From Diphasiastrum complanatum (Eukaryota > Streptophyta > Lycopodiopsida > Lycopodiales > Lycopodiaceae): DNA of 64,000 nt. The stretch covers positions 8,876,864-8,940,863 of the forward strand of contig CM055111.1 in NCBI GenBank assembly GCA_029204225.1, in the 5' to 3' direction. Positions 44,928-56,394 of this stretch are shown piece by piece. The notes beneath the pieces are model-generated. The model saw only the letters and a list, made by a program, of their open reading frames with translations. It made no database searches and was not told the DNA's origin. Within the stretch, counting starts at the first letter, position 1. The number at the start of each line of letters is the position of its first letter. Both the position numbers and the translations under genes were made by a program.

Positions 44928-46482
44928 GAAGATCAACAAGAGAGAAGACACAACCTGAAAGGTATGAAGCAAATTATGCTCTCCTATCTAGCATTATTCA
45001 AAGCAAAGAACCTTCGACTTATGGTGAAGCGAAGGATGATGACATTTGGGTCAAGGCCATGGGAGAGGAGATGGATTCAATTGCTAAGCATAGCACATGG
45101 GACTTAGTAGAACCACCAGTTGGCAAGAAACCCATTGGTTGCAAATGGGTATACAGGACTAAGTGCCATGCAGATGGAAGTATAGCAAAGCACAAGGCAA
45201 GATTGGTGATCAAAGGGTACGCACAAAGTAAAGGCATCGACTATGAGGAGACCTTTGCGCCAATATGTAAGTGGAATACTCTACGTCTACTTGTTGTTTT
45301 ATCTTCACATTTTGGTTGGCCTTTGCATCAGATGGATGTGAAATCTACTTTTCTAAATGGTGAGTCAGAAGAAGAGGTGTTCATGGATCAACCTGAAGGC
45401 TTTGTGACGAAAGGATAGAAGAATAAAGTATGTCACTTGAAGAAATCGCTTTATGGTCTTAAACAGGCACCACGTGCATGGTATAGCAGGATTGATGCCT
45501 ACTTTTCCTCAAAGGGGATGGTGAGAACACATTCTAATCCAAATCTATATGTCCTATGCTTTGATGGTATGGTTGCTTTGATTGCTCTTTATGTTGATGA
45601 CTTGATTATTATGGGAAATAATCAAGATATGATAGACATGATCAAGCAAGACCTCACGGAACAATTCTAGATGACAAACCTCAGCCTGATGCATTATTGC
45701 CTTGGAGTAGAGGTGTGGCAAAAAGGACACGAAGTGAGTTTAGGTGAAGTATGTCAAAGAGTTGCTACAGAGGTTTAGGTTGTAGGATTGCAAACCAGTG
45801 AATACTCCTATCGAACCAAGTAAAAAGCTTTCTAAGCTTGATGAGTCACAGTCATTTGATGCTACGCTGTATAGGCAGTTAGTAGGGAGCTTGATTTACC
45901 TTACCACAACTAGACCAGATATATGCTATGTTGTTGGTATTGTAAGTCAGTTTATGGCAACACCTACAGAAATGCATTGGAAGGCAGCTAAGCGCATTCT
46001 ACGTTATGTAAAAGGCACTTTAGATTATGGCTTGATTTACAGGAAGCATGAGGATTTACCTGAGTTGTGTGGCTATGTGGATGCGGATTGGGGAGGTGAC
46101 TATGATGATCGTAGATTCACCACATGGTATGTGTTCTAGTTTTGTGACAGTTGCTCTTCCTGGTCTAGTACGAAGCAATGTACAATTGCTCTATCGAAGC
46201 AGAGTATAAGGCATTGTGTAGTGCAAAATGAAGCAGAAAAATCCCACGACATTACATAGAGACAGTTAGAGTGGCATTCAACTAGCAAAGAATCCAGTGT
46301 TCCTTGCGAGAACCAAACACATTGAGATTCAGTATCACTTTATACGTGAGAGACTACTAAGTCGTGAAATTCATGTTCATTGTAGTACGGAAGAACAACT
46401 AGCTGATATTTTCACTAAGCCACTTGTTGGAGAAAAGTCTGATAAGTTTAGATCAAAGCTTTCTGTACTTAAAGTTTGTTGA
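44870..46482 (+). pseudogene. Copia E reverse transcriptase and RNase H
   Basis: The reverse transcriptase (44870-45418) shows AMGEEMDSIAKHSTWDL, GCKWVYRTKCHADG, HKARLVIKGYAQ, GIDYEETFAPI and QMDVKSTFLNG. A stop at 45418 precedes KKSLYGLKQAPRAWY and the intact catalytic LYVDDLII. RNase H (45798-46139) has RQLVGSLIYLTTTRPDICYVV, KRILRYVKGTLDYGL and YVDADWGGD, then decays. The final frame ends with TKHIEIQYHFIRERLL and LADIFTKPLVG. Confidence 0.9.
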
Positions 46483-46528
46483 CTTTAAATCTATGTATAT
46501 GACTGTATAAAAAAGTAGACTCTACTTT

Positions 46529-46539
46529 AAGGGAGAGAA
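46529..46539 (+). promoter_or_regulatory. Polypurine tract of copia E
   Basis: AAGGGAGAGAA immediately precedes the 3' LTR and would prime plus-strand synthesis. Confidence 0.65.
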
Positions 46540-46810
46540 TTATAGTTAAAGTAGAATCACTATGCTACTGTACTGTGGGTCCTATTAGTTGATAAGGATC
46601 AGTTGGCCTTGCCACGAGGCAAGTCGACGGGACACGCATCCCGCCAACGGCAACCTGGGTCATGCATGGGTTGCCTGAGTGAACAACTATATGTAGAGTG
46701 TAATTTCATTTTGAGAAATACAATTGCTATGTGAGCTTGTTGTGGAGAGTGTTTTCTGTCTGTGTTACTGTGTAGCATGATCTGTGTTCCTATTCGAAGC
46801 AAATTCTAAG
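46540..46810 (+). repeat. 3' LTR of copia E
   Basis: It repeats the 5' LTR with scattered differences and ends AAATTCTAAG at 46810, followed by the TGATTG target duplication. Confidence 0.9.
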
Positions 46811-47510
46811 TGATTGGGTCACTTTTGGCTTTAGAGGCAAAATAGTCGAGTACACATGTATTTCCATCATTAGGCCAAAAGTGACTTGTGATATAGCTCG
46901 GGCTAGTTAGGCTTAATACAAGTGCCAAGATTAGATTTGATGAGTGACACTTCCTATTTGTTGGCAAAAAGTCAAGGGTCCAATCATAAGTGAGAATTTC
47001 ATTAGAAGGGTCCAATCAAATTAAGAGAATGTTGAGTCACTCATCCAATAGAAATTAAGAGGTGCCAGAAAAGGGGTCCAATAGAAATTGAGCATGGACT
47101 ATCTCGAGTTAGTACTAGTAGATTGATTACCATCATTATGTACTAAGTTTTTTTAGATCAATACGTGATTGTGTGTTTCTAGTCATTATTGGATTCTCTC
47201 TCTACCCGAGACTTGATTATTGTGTGTTTCTAGTCATTATTACTTTCTCTCTCTACCTGAGAGCAAGGCATTTTCCATACTTAGTTTTATCAGGTGTACT
47301 TGTCCACACGTGTGAAAGTGCTTGTATATTAGTTTTATGCATGTTGATGAGTGCTCTTGCCATCGAGTGTTTGATCTTGATTGTCAATCTACACTTTATT
47401 TAATTAGGTATAATCACCAACCCTTAGGAGATCAAATCACATTTTGTGAGTGTGCCCTTAGGAGATCAAATCACATTTTGTGACATTCCCACACGTGTGA
47501 AAATTTCACA
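46811..47510 (+). repeat. 3' LTR of copia D, right piece
   Basis: It resumes after the TGATTG duplication and ends GTGTGAAAATTTCACA, a CA terminus. With the left piece it totals about 780 bases, close to the 809-base solo LTR at 20426-21234. It shares with that LTR CTCTCTACCCGAG, GATCTTGATTGTCAATCTAC-like and CTTAGGAGATCA phrases. An internal 37-base tandem repeat (CCCTTAGGAGATCAAATCAC...) occurs at 47417-47482. Confidence 0.75.
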
Positions 47511-48496
47511 TATAATCCTACAATTAATATGCTCGAAACTTTTTTTTTAAAAGAATTTTGTAACCCAAAAACATATTCTCAAAATATGAATAGTCTCATC
47601 ACCTCTAAGTGATTAAACCTGTAGGTTTTGTACGTTTTAGAAACCAAAAAAAAAAAAATTGTTAGGTAAATTTCATATTGTGTAAACTTTTTTATATGAA
47701 TTATAGGTTTTCCGCAAGCAAATGCTGATTTTACCATTCCATTCAAGATTAGGAGAGTTTTGAACTTCAAAAGGGCCTTATATGAATTCGTGCAAAGATT
47801 TGTTTTGTATTATTAAAATATTATAGCATTATTTTCAGCTAATAAATTTGACTTGCCATAACTTTTAACTGTAACTCAAAAGTATGTCATATAACATATC
47901 ATTGGAAAGTGCTCGCCGAGCGCTTTCCAATGCACTAGACTTCGCTAAAATTGGACTTACCACTAAAAAGTTATGCCATTTTTAATGTGGAATCAAAATG
48001 TGGACTCAAAAAGTTACGTTACGTAGATTTCAAATTTGACTGTTTTGATTGGTCCATGTGTAAGAAACATTTGAGAAAAAATAAAAATGGAATCTTTACA
48101 AAGGGCTTTTTTTGGACTTAGAACTCCTCTAATGAGTTACATTAGTCTAAAGGCATTTGAATAAACACTTTTGAAAAGTGTGGGAAAGTGTCGTACACGA
48201 GTTTCTGATAGATCCAATTTGAGTAGTCGAGACATTGAATCTAGTCACAAACATAGTAGAGTTTTTCATTATGGAGGGAAACCAAAGTTTGAAATTAGGG
48301 TTGGACCTGTTATAAAAAGATGTAACTCGTGGGAAGAGAAGCTTATCTCTCTCACATCTCATTTCATGCTTGTACATGAGTTCTATTTGGGTCATCTATC
48401 CATTGGTGCACTATATTGGTGATATCTTGCAATTTTGTGTGTAGAATGCTCAATTTATGGTATATTCGGATCCACATGTGTGAAATATAGTAGCTC
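47511..48496. other. Non-coding stretch between LTR and inverted repeat
   Basis: AT-rich sequence with no recognisable protein motif. A hairpin lies at 47900-47932. The inverted-repeat arm may extend into this stretch, because its partner runs off the window end. Confidence 0.4.
47900..47932. repeat. Short hairpin
   Basis: CATTGGAAAGTGCTCG and CGAGCGCTTTCCAATG form a 16-base stem with one mismatch around a one-base centre. Confidence 0.7.
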
Positions 48497-48689
48497 ACTG
48501 TTTTGGTATGGACAGAAACTTCATTTCATGTTTTGATTGATGTTTGATCAAGATCTATTAGAGTTTGCATCTCATTCATAGAGTAGATGTTGATTTTTCT
48601 ACATTGGCAAGGTTGGTGATTTGTTGTCTTTCTAACCAAAGATCAAAAGGATGTTATTGATCTTAATGATCTGAAATTCTTCACATTCC

Positions 48690-49320
48690 TTACCGCAATT
48701 CCATGGAAACAATGCTCATGAGCATCTCAAACATTTTGAGACACTAACGGTCGTTAATGTGATTGTAAATCCTACGCATAGGATGATATTATTTTCCACA
48801 ACTTTGGTAGGAAAAGCTAGGCGTTGGTACTATAATTTACCCAAAGCTTCCATCACCACTTGAAAAAAATTGTTTGAACTATTTTTAGCAGAGACCTAGA
48901 TACAATGTTGATATTCTAATGTTCACTCTAACCACGATACAACAAGAACTAGGAGTATCAGCACGCTTGTATATGAAACGACTCAAGGAGCTCATTCAAA
49001 AATTGAATATAGGGCTAGCAATTGAGGTATCGTCTTAATTAGTGTTCACTTTTTTCCTAAGGGCCTACAACCGGATATACAATTAGCAGTATGCCAATCT
49101 GGAGTCTCCCCTTTTGAAGAGGCGGTATCTAGAGCCATGATTATTAAGGCAGCTTACATCACTACATCTAAATGTCAAGCAATGAGGAATCCAATCCTAG
49201 ATTGTAGTCAACGGACAGTGAGGGATGAGTTGAATGTTATGAGAGACCTACATCATACATCCAAACCCCCAAGACCAAGACCACACTACACACCTAAGAG
49301 GGATGGTGTGATGCCAAATT
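48690..49320 (+). pseudogene. Ty3/gypsy-like gag remnant in the left arm
   Basis: Broken frames read HEHLKHFETLTVVNV, GKARRWYYNLPKASITT, a stop, KKLFELFLAE and FFLRAY. This matches the retrotransposon gag pattern 'HL..F' and 'A..WY..LP..SI.SW..L...F'. The Trp expected after ITT is a TGA in both arms. Confidence 0.6.
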
Positions 49321-51387
49321 GTCACACTTGAGATCAAGGGACTAAAGGTATATCAGTCCTTTTAGTACACAAGAATGACACCGTGGAAACAAAAATGCCT
49401 ATGCTATAGGATATGGGATTAATGCCAGAATTATACCCTCAAACCTAACATAACTAGAACATGATGAAGTAGATAGAATATCAATCAATCTTGAGATATC
49501 TCAAGAGAAACCTTATCATTTAGAAGATTGTGATGGGACACAAGAGGATTATGGTCAGATCTACATTGTTATGGTCTAGTCAATTGTAGAATACAAACTG
49601 ATAGAAATATACACCCATGGACTAGATATCATAAATATACCCCTCAGGATTGAGCGAGCGTACTGACCATAACTGAAAGTGAGTTTCAAGCATCGTCTGA
49701 GGAGGCAACGCAATCGCTGTTTAGTGACTAACCTGATAAAGTTGTGCCTCTAGAGGAGGACGACGATAGCGACCCAAAATGGGAAGAAATAGATGAACCT
49801 GCATGGACAGGCCCAATACACTACTCTCCCAGACCCAGACCACTAGATCTAGATGCATCAATTTTTGGTAGTGAAAGTATTACACTCCTAGCTCCGATGA
49901 CATTAATCAAGAGGAGTCATACGGTATATAGAACCTATTCGAGAATCATAAGAATGTCATGAGAAAGAGTACATCGATAAACACCAACGAGGATGGGTAC
50001 AAAAACTGTATCCAAGAGACCTAAGAGGTAATAAATAATATACTCCATTGGGAAGAGGGCGTGCCAGGCTATGTCGAGAACGAAGGGGCTGAATCTGAAT
50101 TCAGAGAGGAGATCAGGAATACCATACCTCCAATCATGGATATAAATAACGGGAATGAACCCTATGATACGAGAAGGATATTTCAGGCTACAAATGCAAA
50201 CCTTCCATTTCTACCATGGAACCGAAACATACACCAAAATCACCCACATCAGTTGACAGATCTGAATAATTTAGCCTCCTATTCAATATATCATGATAGA
50301 CCTATAACATAAGATGAATATCCAGATAACAAGGTCAATGTGGGGTAGTCGATATGATGACAGACTATACTCTTATCCTTGATTTTACCTATGGGATAAG
50401 GGAAAATAGGAAGTCTATGTTTTATTTTCATTTGTTCATTTTCCTACTTTGTTAATCTTGTTGTTTGGTGAATTTCTTTTCCAATTTGTATGTTATAAAA
50501 AATAAAAGAGGCAAATCAAAATTATTCCTAGAAATGATGTTTGTTGTTGTATGCACGAACCCTTGTTGAAGTGCAGAAATATGATGATCCAGAAGTCAAA
50601 GTCATTTGCACCCACCACCCCTACACTTGCATCATATAGCCACGGCGTGATTGGACCAACTGATTGCAACGTTGAATAAATGCATTCATATCCATACACT
50701 CCACATATACTCTAAGCTACATAGGGCATCATGCATTGTTGTAACGGGCACATGATTGACTGATATAGAAGCATATGGGGGGTTAAAGAGAGGAGAAAAT
50801 TGGGAACAAAGACAGTGCAACAAGGAGGGGAGTGATTCCTCTACCCAATTGATAAGACACTTGAAAAAGAAAAAGAAAAAGAGAGAGACCTATATCAAAT
50901 TGATGATGCTTGATGGCTCCAAATCGGATCTATAACCATTTGTGAGGTTTGACATCTTTCCTCGCAATACTTGATTGGATCTGATTAGTAGGCAAGCTCA
51001 AATGGAGCTAGATCTCCTCTAGCTCATTATTCATATTCCATTCATAGATCTCATTCATAGTGGACATCAATTAGTGGATCACACAATTTAGATTCAATCA
51101 AAAGATCCCAACAGCTTACAATTGAAATTTTCATGTAGATCCATTATGATGAAGCTTGTTATTTGAGAGGTACAATGATATCATGAGTGGATCTATGATC
51201 ATCAACATGATTGAAACTTCTTCATGTGCATTATAGATTTCATAGATCTTGTAGTTATTCCATGATATATGCATCAATATCATTAGACAAGATTCAAGTA
51301 CAAGATTTAGACATTGAATTACCCACACTACGAATGGTTTTGAGATCACATACACCTTATCAATCATATCTCTTTGAAATTGATAGA

Positions 51388-51390
<3 letters not shown>
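49321..51390. other. Remainder of left arm: decayed element body, no recognised gene
   Basis: Short frames at 49744-49962 (acidic, EEDDDSDPKWEEIDEPAW) and 50061-50312 have no family I recognise. They could be the C-terminal, post-gag part of the same old element. The rest is AT-rich. Confidence 0.35.

Positions 51391-51419
<29 letters not shown>
51391..51419. repeat. (CA)n microsatellite at the arm end
   Basis: About 14 CA units near the inner end of the left arm. The counterpart GT tracts in the right arm are at 60991-61024 and 61097-61114. Confidence 0.95.
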
Positions 51420-51421
<2 letters not shown>

Positions 51422-51485
51422 ATGGGACGATATTAGACACATTGTTGATGACTTGCATCCATATAATCCCACCACCAATTTTGAC

Positions 51486-52660
51486 TTGGTTAAAAGAGAG
51501 TTTTATTGGCCAAAGCTCAAACCATATGTCGAGTCATATGTTATTAAATGCAAGTCCTGTCAACTAGCAAAGGCTGAACACCATAAGGCTGGTAGTTTGT
51601 TGCATCCGTTAGATATCCCTGATAAGAGATGGGAAAGCATATCTATGGATTTTGTAGTTGGACTTCCTAAGACCCAACGACAAAATGATTCTATTTGGGT
51701 TGTAGTGGATTGGTTAAAAGTTAGATGCTTTCATACCAGTAAAGTTGACTATAAAGGCTTCTGATTTAGCCCAGATCTTTGTTGAAAGATTATTTCGGTT
51801 GTATGGTCTGCCAAGTGACATTGTTAGTGATAGAGATCCTAAGTTCACAGGTCACTTTTGGTCAGCAGTATTCCATAAATTGGAAACTTCTCTGAGTTTA
51901 AGTTCTTCTGATCACCCTGAATCATATGGCCAGACAGAAAGGACTAATCAAACTATGGAAGTTATTTTGAGGACGTTTTCTCATAGGCAATCTCATTGGA
52001 AAGATTACCTCCCACTGGTTGAGTTTGCATATTATAGTAGAAAACATTCTGCTACAGGTTAAGCTTTTATGCATATGTACAGTAAATGTTGAGATGAAGT
52101 CTGTTAATATCCAGAAAGTTGTTGATTTCCTGCATGATATGCAAGAGATGTTGCAAGTGGATAAAGATAGTATCCGTAGTGCTCAGGATAGAGTTAAACA
52201 CTATACGGCTTTTAAGAGATCTCCAAGATATTTCAAAGTTGATGATTGGGTATACCTTAGGATTCTAAAAGATTGTAAGACGTTACATACAGGGAAGCAT
52301 TACAAACTGTCCACCCATTTTTGTGGACCGTTCAGGATTGTACGTAGAATTGGTTCTTTGGCGTATGAACTCGATCTTCAAGAAAAATCGGATACACACC
52401 CAATATTTCATGTAAGTCGTTTGAAACTAAGTCCACATGAAGGTGATACAGTTGGATCGGATGAGAATTTATCCCATTTGGAAGATTTGTCACTTAGTGT
52501 ACCTTTGGAACTTGAGAAAGTGCTCAGAACCAGAGATAAACAATTGAGAAATCGTTCTATCTCTGAGTGCCTAATTCGGTGGAAAGGTTGTACTGAGGAC
52601 GATGACTCATGGGAGAGAGTTGATAGCATAGAGAAGAATTTTCCTAAGTTCAACTTTTGA
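51486..52660 (+). pseudogene. Chromovirus (Ty3/gypsy) fragment H: integrase and chromodomain
   Basis: The sequence begins at the arm end with FDLVKREFYWPKLKPYVESY and the CKSCQLAK half of the zinc finger. The catalytic Asp lies in SMDFVVGLPKTQ, the second in VSDRDPKFTG and the Glu in YGQTERTNQT, so the triad survives across a frameshift near 51750. After a stop near 52062 the last frame (52088-52660) carries GPFRIVRRIGSLAYELDL, HPIFHVSRLK and a C-terminal chromodomain (SECLIRWKGCTEDDDSWERVD). The chromodomain identifies a chromovirus. Everything 5' of the zinc finger is missing. Confidence 0.88.
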
Positions 52661-52674
52661 GGACATGAGCAGTT

Positions 52675-53177
52675 CAAGGGGGGGAAAAATGTTATGTCCA
52701 TGACCAGTACATAGGATTCAGTATACTCCTAGTCTTGGATACACAGCACTCCAATGAATCAAGTTGTTAGGTATGCCACGTCATACTGGACGTGACCCAG
52801 AAGTAACTAATATCCTTGTGAGGCCCAAAACACACTAAATGGAGTTAGTACAAAGTATGAGACAATGTATGCATGTGTAGAGTTATCAATAACAATTCTA
52901 TGAAATGAGGATCCATGCATAGAGACTCTATTCTAGATGAATCTATGTATAGGGGAGTTAGGACCTTGCATGTCTATGTGCACAGGCAGTGTTAGGCTCT
53001 ATGCCCAACAACGCTTTTTAGGAAGGAAAAGGAGGGGGATGGGGGGTAAAGACTCCATTTCCATAATTGAGGAGCTTAATTGTGGCCTAGTCTCCTTGAG
53101 TAGTTCTCTCAAGCTCTCTAAGCCATTTTGTTGCAAAGCTCTTGTCATTTTTTCTTTGTCTCCTTCCTTAGCGCCCC
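52675..53177 (+). repeat. Polypurine tract and probable 3' LTR of fragment H
   Basis: CAAGGGGGGGAAAA at 52675-52689 is a polypurine tract. TGTTATGTCCATGACC starting at 52690 is the likely LTR start. The right end is not placed; the stretch up to the next gag at 53178 may also include that element's leader. Confidence 0.6.
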
Positions 53178-54726
53178 ATGGATCCTACTATGCCCTTGGG
53201 TGGAGGACCGTCTTCACCACCACCTCCTCCTGATGTAGATACTAATCAGCTTGTTCAGGCTTTGAACTTGTTGCAAAACCAAATCTTGGACATGCAAGCC
53301 AAGCATGTCGCGACCGAGCAAGAGTGGCATTCTTCGACGCACTCGCGGTCCGCTGGTGTTGATCCAATGTTCAATCCAGAATTCTTTTCAGGTGAAAAGA
53401 AGGTCCGGCTTCTCGATGTGGTATTGTCATGGCTCGATCGGTGGAATAGTCATTTTTCCATGCACGATGTGTTTGACAGTACAAAGATCGCTTCTGCTCT
53501 CATGTTTTTACTTGGAAAGGTGTTCACTTGGTGGCAAGATCTGAAGGAGAGGGCTGGTGCCCCTTCTACATGGATGCCTTTCAAGAAGCCTTTGAAACGA
53601 CTTTGCTTTCGATGTTGGATGACTTTGAGCATTGGCGGCATTTCGCCACCGTGCAGATGGGTACTAGACCGTTAGATGCCTATATCCAACCATTCCAAGA
53701 GATTTTGTCCCGATTCGCTTTGCGAATCGATCCTATCCTGTTTAAACTACACTTTATATTGGGGCTTTCAAAAGAATTTCAACTAGAAGTGCGGCGTAAC
53801 CAACCGCAAACTATCGAGGATGCAGTTCGCTTTGCGAAAATCTTCAATGACGCCGATTTTACCTCTCGCAAGGAGCAAAGTATGCCCAAGGCTGAACAAA
53901 AAGAAAAGAAATTTTTCAAGAAGCGGGGCAGAGACAAGACGGACACCAATTCCCAAGGCGAAAAAAAGCGCGTCAAGTTGGAATGGGCGGATTTTGACAA
54001 CGCGAGAACTAGCGACTTGTGCTTTTCCTGTATGGAGAAGGGGCATCTGCCAAAACATTGTCCAAAGAAAAAGCAAAAGAAATCTGGCAGGCAACCTAAA
54101 TCCTTTAAAGCGCCAGGTAATTCTAATATTTCTTTTGTTGACTTATCCTTTAATACAACTATTTTTGGCCCCCACGATCTCATTCGTATGAATGGAGTTG
54201 TAGGACGCCAAACTGTGACTGTTCTTTTTTATGATGGTTCCACACATAACTTCATAAATGCTAAGCTGGTGCAGAAGCTCAATACAGCTACCGCACCAAG
54301 TAATCACTTGATGTGGTGAAAATGGCGTCAGGGGAAAATCGGCAAGTTTGGGATGTTCCTCAACTGCCGCTTTAGATTCAGGATTATGTTGAACCGCTAG
54401 ATTGTCATATCATGAATTTGGATAGCATAGACATAATCTTAAGAAAAGAATGGTTTTATTCTAAAAATGAGTCTTTAAGAAAGGATTATGTTACACATAG
54501 TATTTCTTTTTTGTATAAGGGCTCATTGTTTGAGCTAAAAGGCGATGTAAATAGGCCTTTTGATCCTATGATTTTTGCTTTAGAAGTTGTTGAATATTTG
54601 AAAGGTTCTGGTAATAAAGTTTATCTTTGTTTCTTGAAAGATGAAATTTATGTGGATGACCATGCAGTCCAGATTCTAAATATTGAATTATCGCATTTGC
54701 TTTTGAATGTGCCTTTAAATAATCCC
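53178..54726 (+). pseudogene. Chromovirus-type gypsy I: gag and protease
   Basis: Gag opens MDPTMPLGGG with a Pro run and a helical region (LVQALNLLQNQILDMQAKH), then FFSGEKKVRLLDVVLSWLDRW and GKVFTWWQDL. A shift near 53570 moves it to the 53528-54319 frame: FATVQMGTRPLDAYIQPFQE, RIDPILFKLHFILGL and RRNQPQTIEDAVRFAK. An intact zinc knuckle CFSCMEKGHLPKHC follows. The protease box reads LFYDGSTHNFI; the expected Asp-Ser-Gly is Tyr-Asp-Gly. After a stop, DSIDIILRKEWF and the linker continue to 54726. Confidence 0.88.
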
Positions 54727-54744
54727 TGAAGTGTTATTTCACCT

Positions 54745-56220
54745 GAAGGAATAATATTTAACAAGCTTAGGCAAGAATATAGCGATGTTTTTCCTTATGG
54801 CCTACCTCCCCAAAGGAGTGTTGACCATCAGATTGAGTTGCTTCCTGGAAGCCAATCTGTATCTCTTTTTCCATACAGGGTTAGCATCAAGGAAGAGTAA
54901 GCAGTTACAAGAACTCCTTAGGATGGGCCATATTCGACCTAATAAGTCCCCTTAGGGAGCACCAATCCTTTTAGTTAGTAAAAAGGATGGAGGCACATGT
55001 TTGTGTGGTGACATTTAAAAGTTAAATGATTTAACCATCAAGAACAGATTTCCCTTATTTATCGTCTGAATGGAGGTAAGTATTTCTCCAAGATTGATCT
55101 TAGATCAGGTTACATCAATTATGCTTTGCTAAGATCCAATCTGATTTGTATCTTTCACTACGAGATCTTTGTCGAACATATAGCTTTTTCGGTCGCATCT
55201 GGCTAGATGTCCTGATAGGAAATTCTAGATCTAGTGATGACCTTGGGATGCAGGATCCCAAGCAATCCTGAAATGATAAGATACTTGAAGACTATTCCAT
55301 AAGGAATGGCTTGCTTTTCTGAAAGGGAAAGGCTTTTGTGCTAGATAGGGAAGACTTGTGGGCCCAAATCCTACAACAGTGTCATGACAACCCTTGTGCT
55401 AGTCACCCAGGCATACAGAGGACACTTGACCTTGTTAGGCAGAATTTCTTCTGGCCTAAGATGAAAGGTCATGTCGAGGCATACATTCAAGGTTGTGAAC
55501 AATGCCAGCAAAATAAAGCAAAAAGACTCAAAGTTGCGGGTCTTCTACATCCCTTGGACATTCTCACCAAAAAATGGAAAATTATTTCAATGGATTTTGT
55601 GGTTGGACTCCCTAAAACCCGGAGTGATCATGATGCCATTTGGGTGGTGGTTGACAGGCTTACCAAGATGGTGCAATTTATACCAACTAAATTAATTGTC
55701 AAGGCATCTGAACTAGCCCAGCTTTTCATTGAACAGTTGTTCAGATTGTATGGTTTGCCAAATGATATTGTTACTAATCGAGACTCCAAGTTCACTGGCA
55801 AGTTCTGGCAAGCAGTTTTTGAAAAAATTGAAACAACCCTTAGTTTTAGTTCTTAAGATCGCCCAGAATCTGATGGGCAGACAGAACGTGTCAATGAGAG
55901 GTTGGAACATATGCTTAGAGGATATGTTTCTCACCGACAGTTTGATTGAGAAAAGTATCTCCCAATAGTTGAGTTCGTGTACAATAGTGCCAAGCATTCT
56001 GCCATCGGATTCAGTCCGTTATGTTGATGTATGGCTTTCAGCTATGTTCTCTAGTTTTGGTCGGACTCAAAGGTCTCAAGGTGCAAGCTGCAGTAGATTT
56101 CCTGCAAGATATGCAATAAATGCTGCTAGTGGCCAATGAAAGCATGAAAATCGCTCAGGATAGAACTCAGCTTTATGCTAACCACGCTTGCTCACCTCGA
56201 GAAATTGAGGTCGGAACCTG
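54745..56220 (+). pseudogene. Gypsy I: remnant reverse transcriptase and integrase
   Basis: The linker (YSDVFPYGLPPQRSVDHQIELLPG) is followed by a heavily damaged reverse transcriptase (GAPILLVSKKDGGT, SKIDLRSGY) that ends near 55150 without YVDD. A jump leads to the integrase (55338-55856): the zinc finger (HDNPCASHPGIQRT...FFWP...CEQCQQNKAK), the first Asp in SMDFVVGLPKT, VVDRLTKMVQFIPT and the second Asp in NRDSKFTG. After a stop, SDGQTERVNERL carries the Glu. It ends at FLQDMQ and PREIEVGTW near 56220, so the chromodomain is lost. The region between reverse transcriptase and integrase, including RNase H, is deleted. Confidence 0.85.
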
Positions 56221-56221
56221 G

Positions 56222-56394
56222 GTGTGTGCACACTGGTGCAGGTCCATAACAATGAGTCAATGCGAGCCAATAAGACATTGACACATGGCACCCAAAAGAC
56301 CTATAGCTCCAGATCAGCGTTCCATCCCATAAAGAGACCATCACCTCATGTTTCATGTTGTGTGCCCTTATGGGTACGTAACATTCCCTCCCCC
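56222..56394 (-). repeat. Probable LTR piece of the minus-strand chromovirus
   Basis: On the minus strand TGTTACGTACCCATAAGGG follows the polypurine tract AAAGGGGGAGGGAA. The piece ends against gypsy I at about 56221 and is probably truncated. Confidence 0.5.

Larger units (their letters stand above)
40149..46810 (+). mobile_element. Full-length but defective Ty1/copia E, nested in the LTR of copia D
   Basis: The element has two ~272-base LTRs (40149-40421 and about 46540-46810), a primer site after the left LTR, a ~2 kb leader with a tandem duplication, gag, protease, integrase, reverse transcriptase and RNase H in copia order, and a purine tract before the right LTR. Both sides carry TGATTG (40143-40148 and 46811-46816), the target duplication. 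LTR ends are not the usual TG...CA. The two LTRs differ at roughly two dozen positions by eye, so the insertion is old. Frameshifts and a lost integrase Glu mean it cannot move by itself. Confidence 0.9.
48497..51484. repeat. Large inverted repeat, left arm
   Basis: The plus strand from 48497 to 51484 matches the minus strand from 64000 down to 60927 almost base for base, apart from a ~105-base extra tandem unit in the right arm and scattered substitutions. For example, the frame at 49744-49962 (plus) and that at 62537-62755 (minus) encode the same 72 residues with two differences. The left end given is only where the partner meets the window edge. Confidence 0.93.

Noticed and set aside
48171-48422. 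Overlapping plus and minus frames of ~82 codons
   Set aside because: Mirror frames without any motif in decayed sequence.
51131-51567. Open frames on both strands around the CA repeat, and their mirror images at 60853-61298
   Set aside because: They are sense/antisense readings of the inverted-repeat end and the microsatellite, with no protein motif.
52937-53233. 98-codon frame before the gypsy I gag
   Set aside because: It overlaps the LTR or leader and the start of gag in another frame and has no recognisable domain.
53779-54183. 134-codon antisense frame opposite gypsy I gag
   Set aside because: It is the shadow of the gag/zinc-knuckle coding strand.
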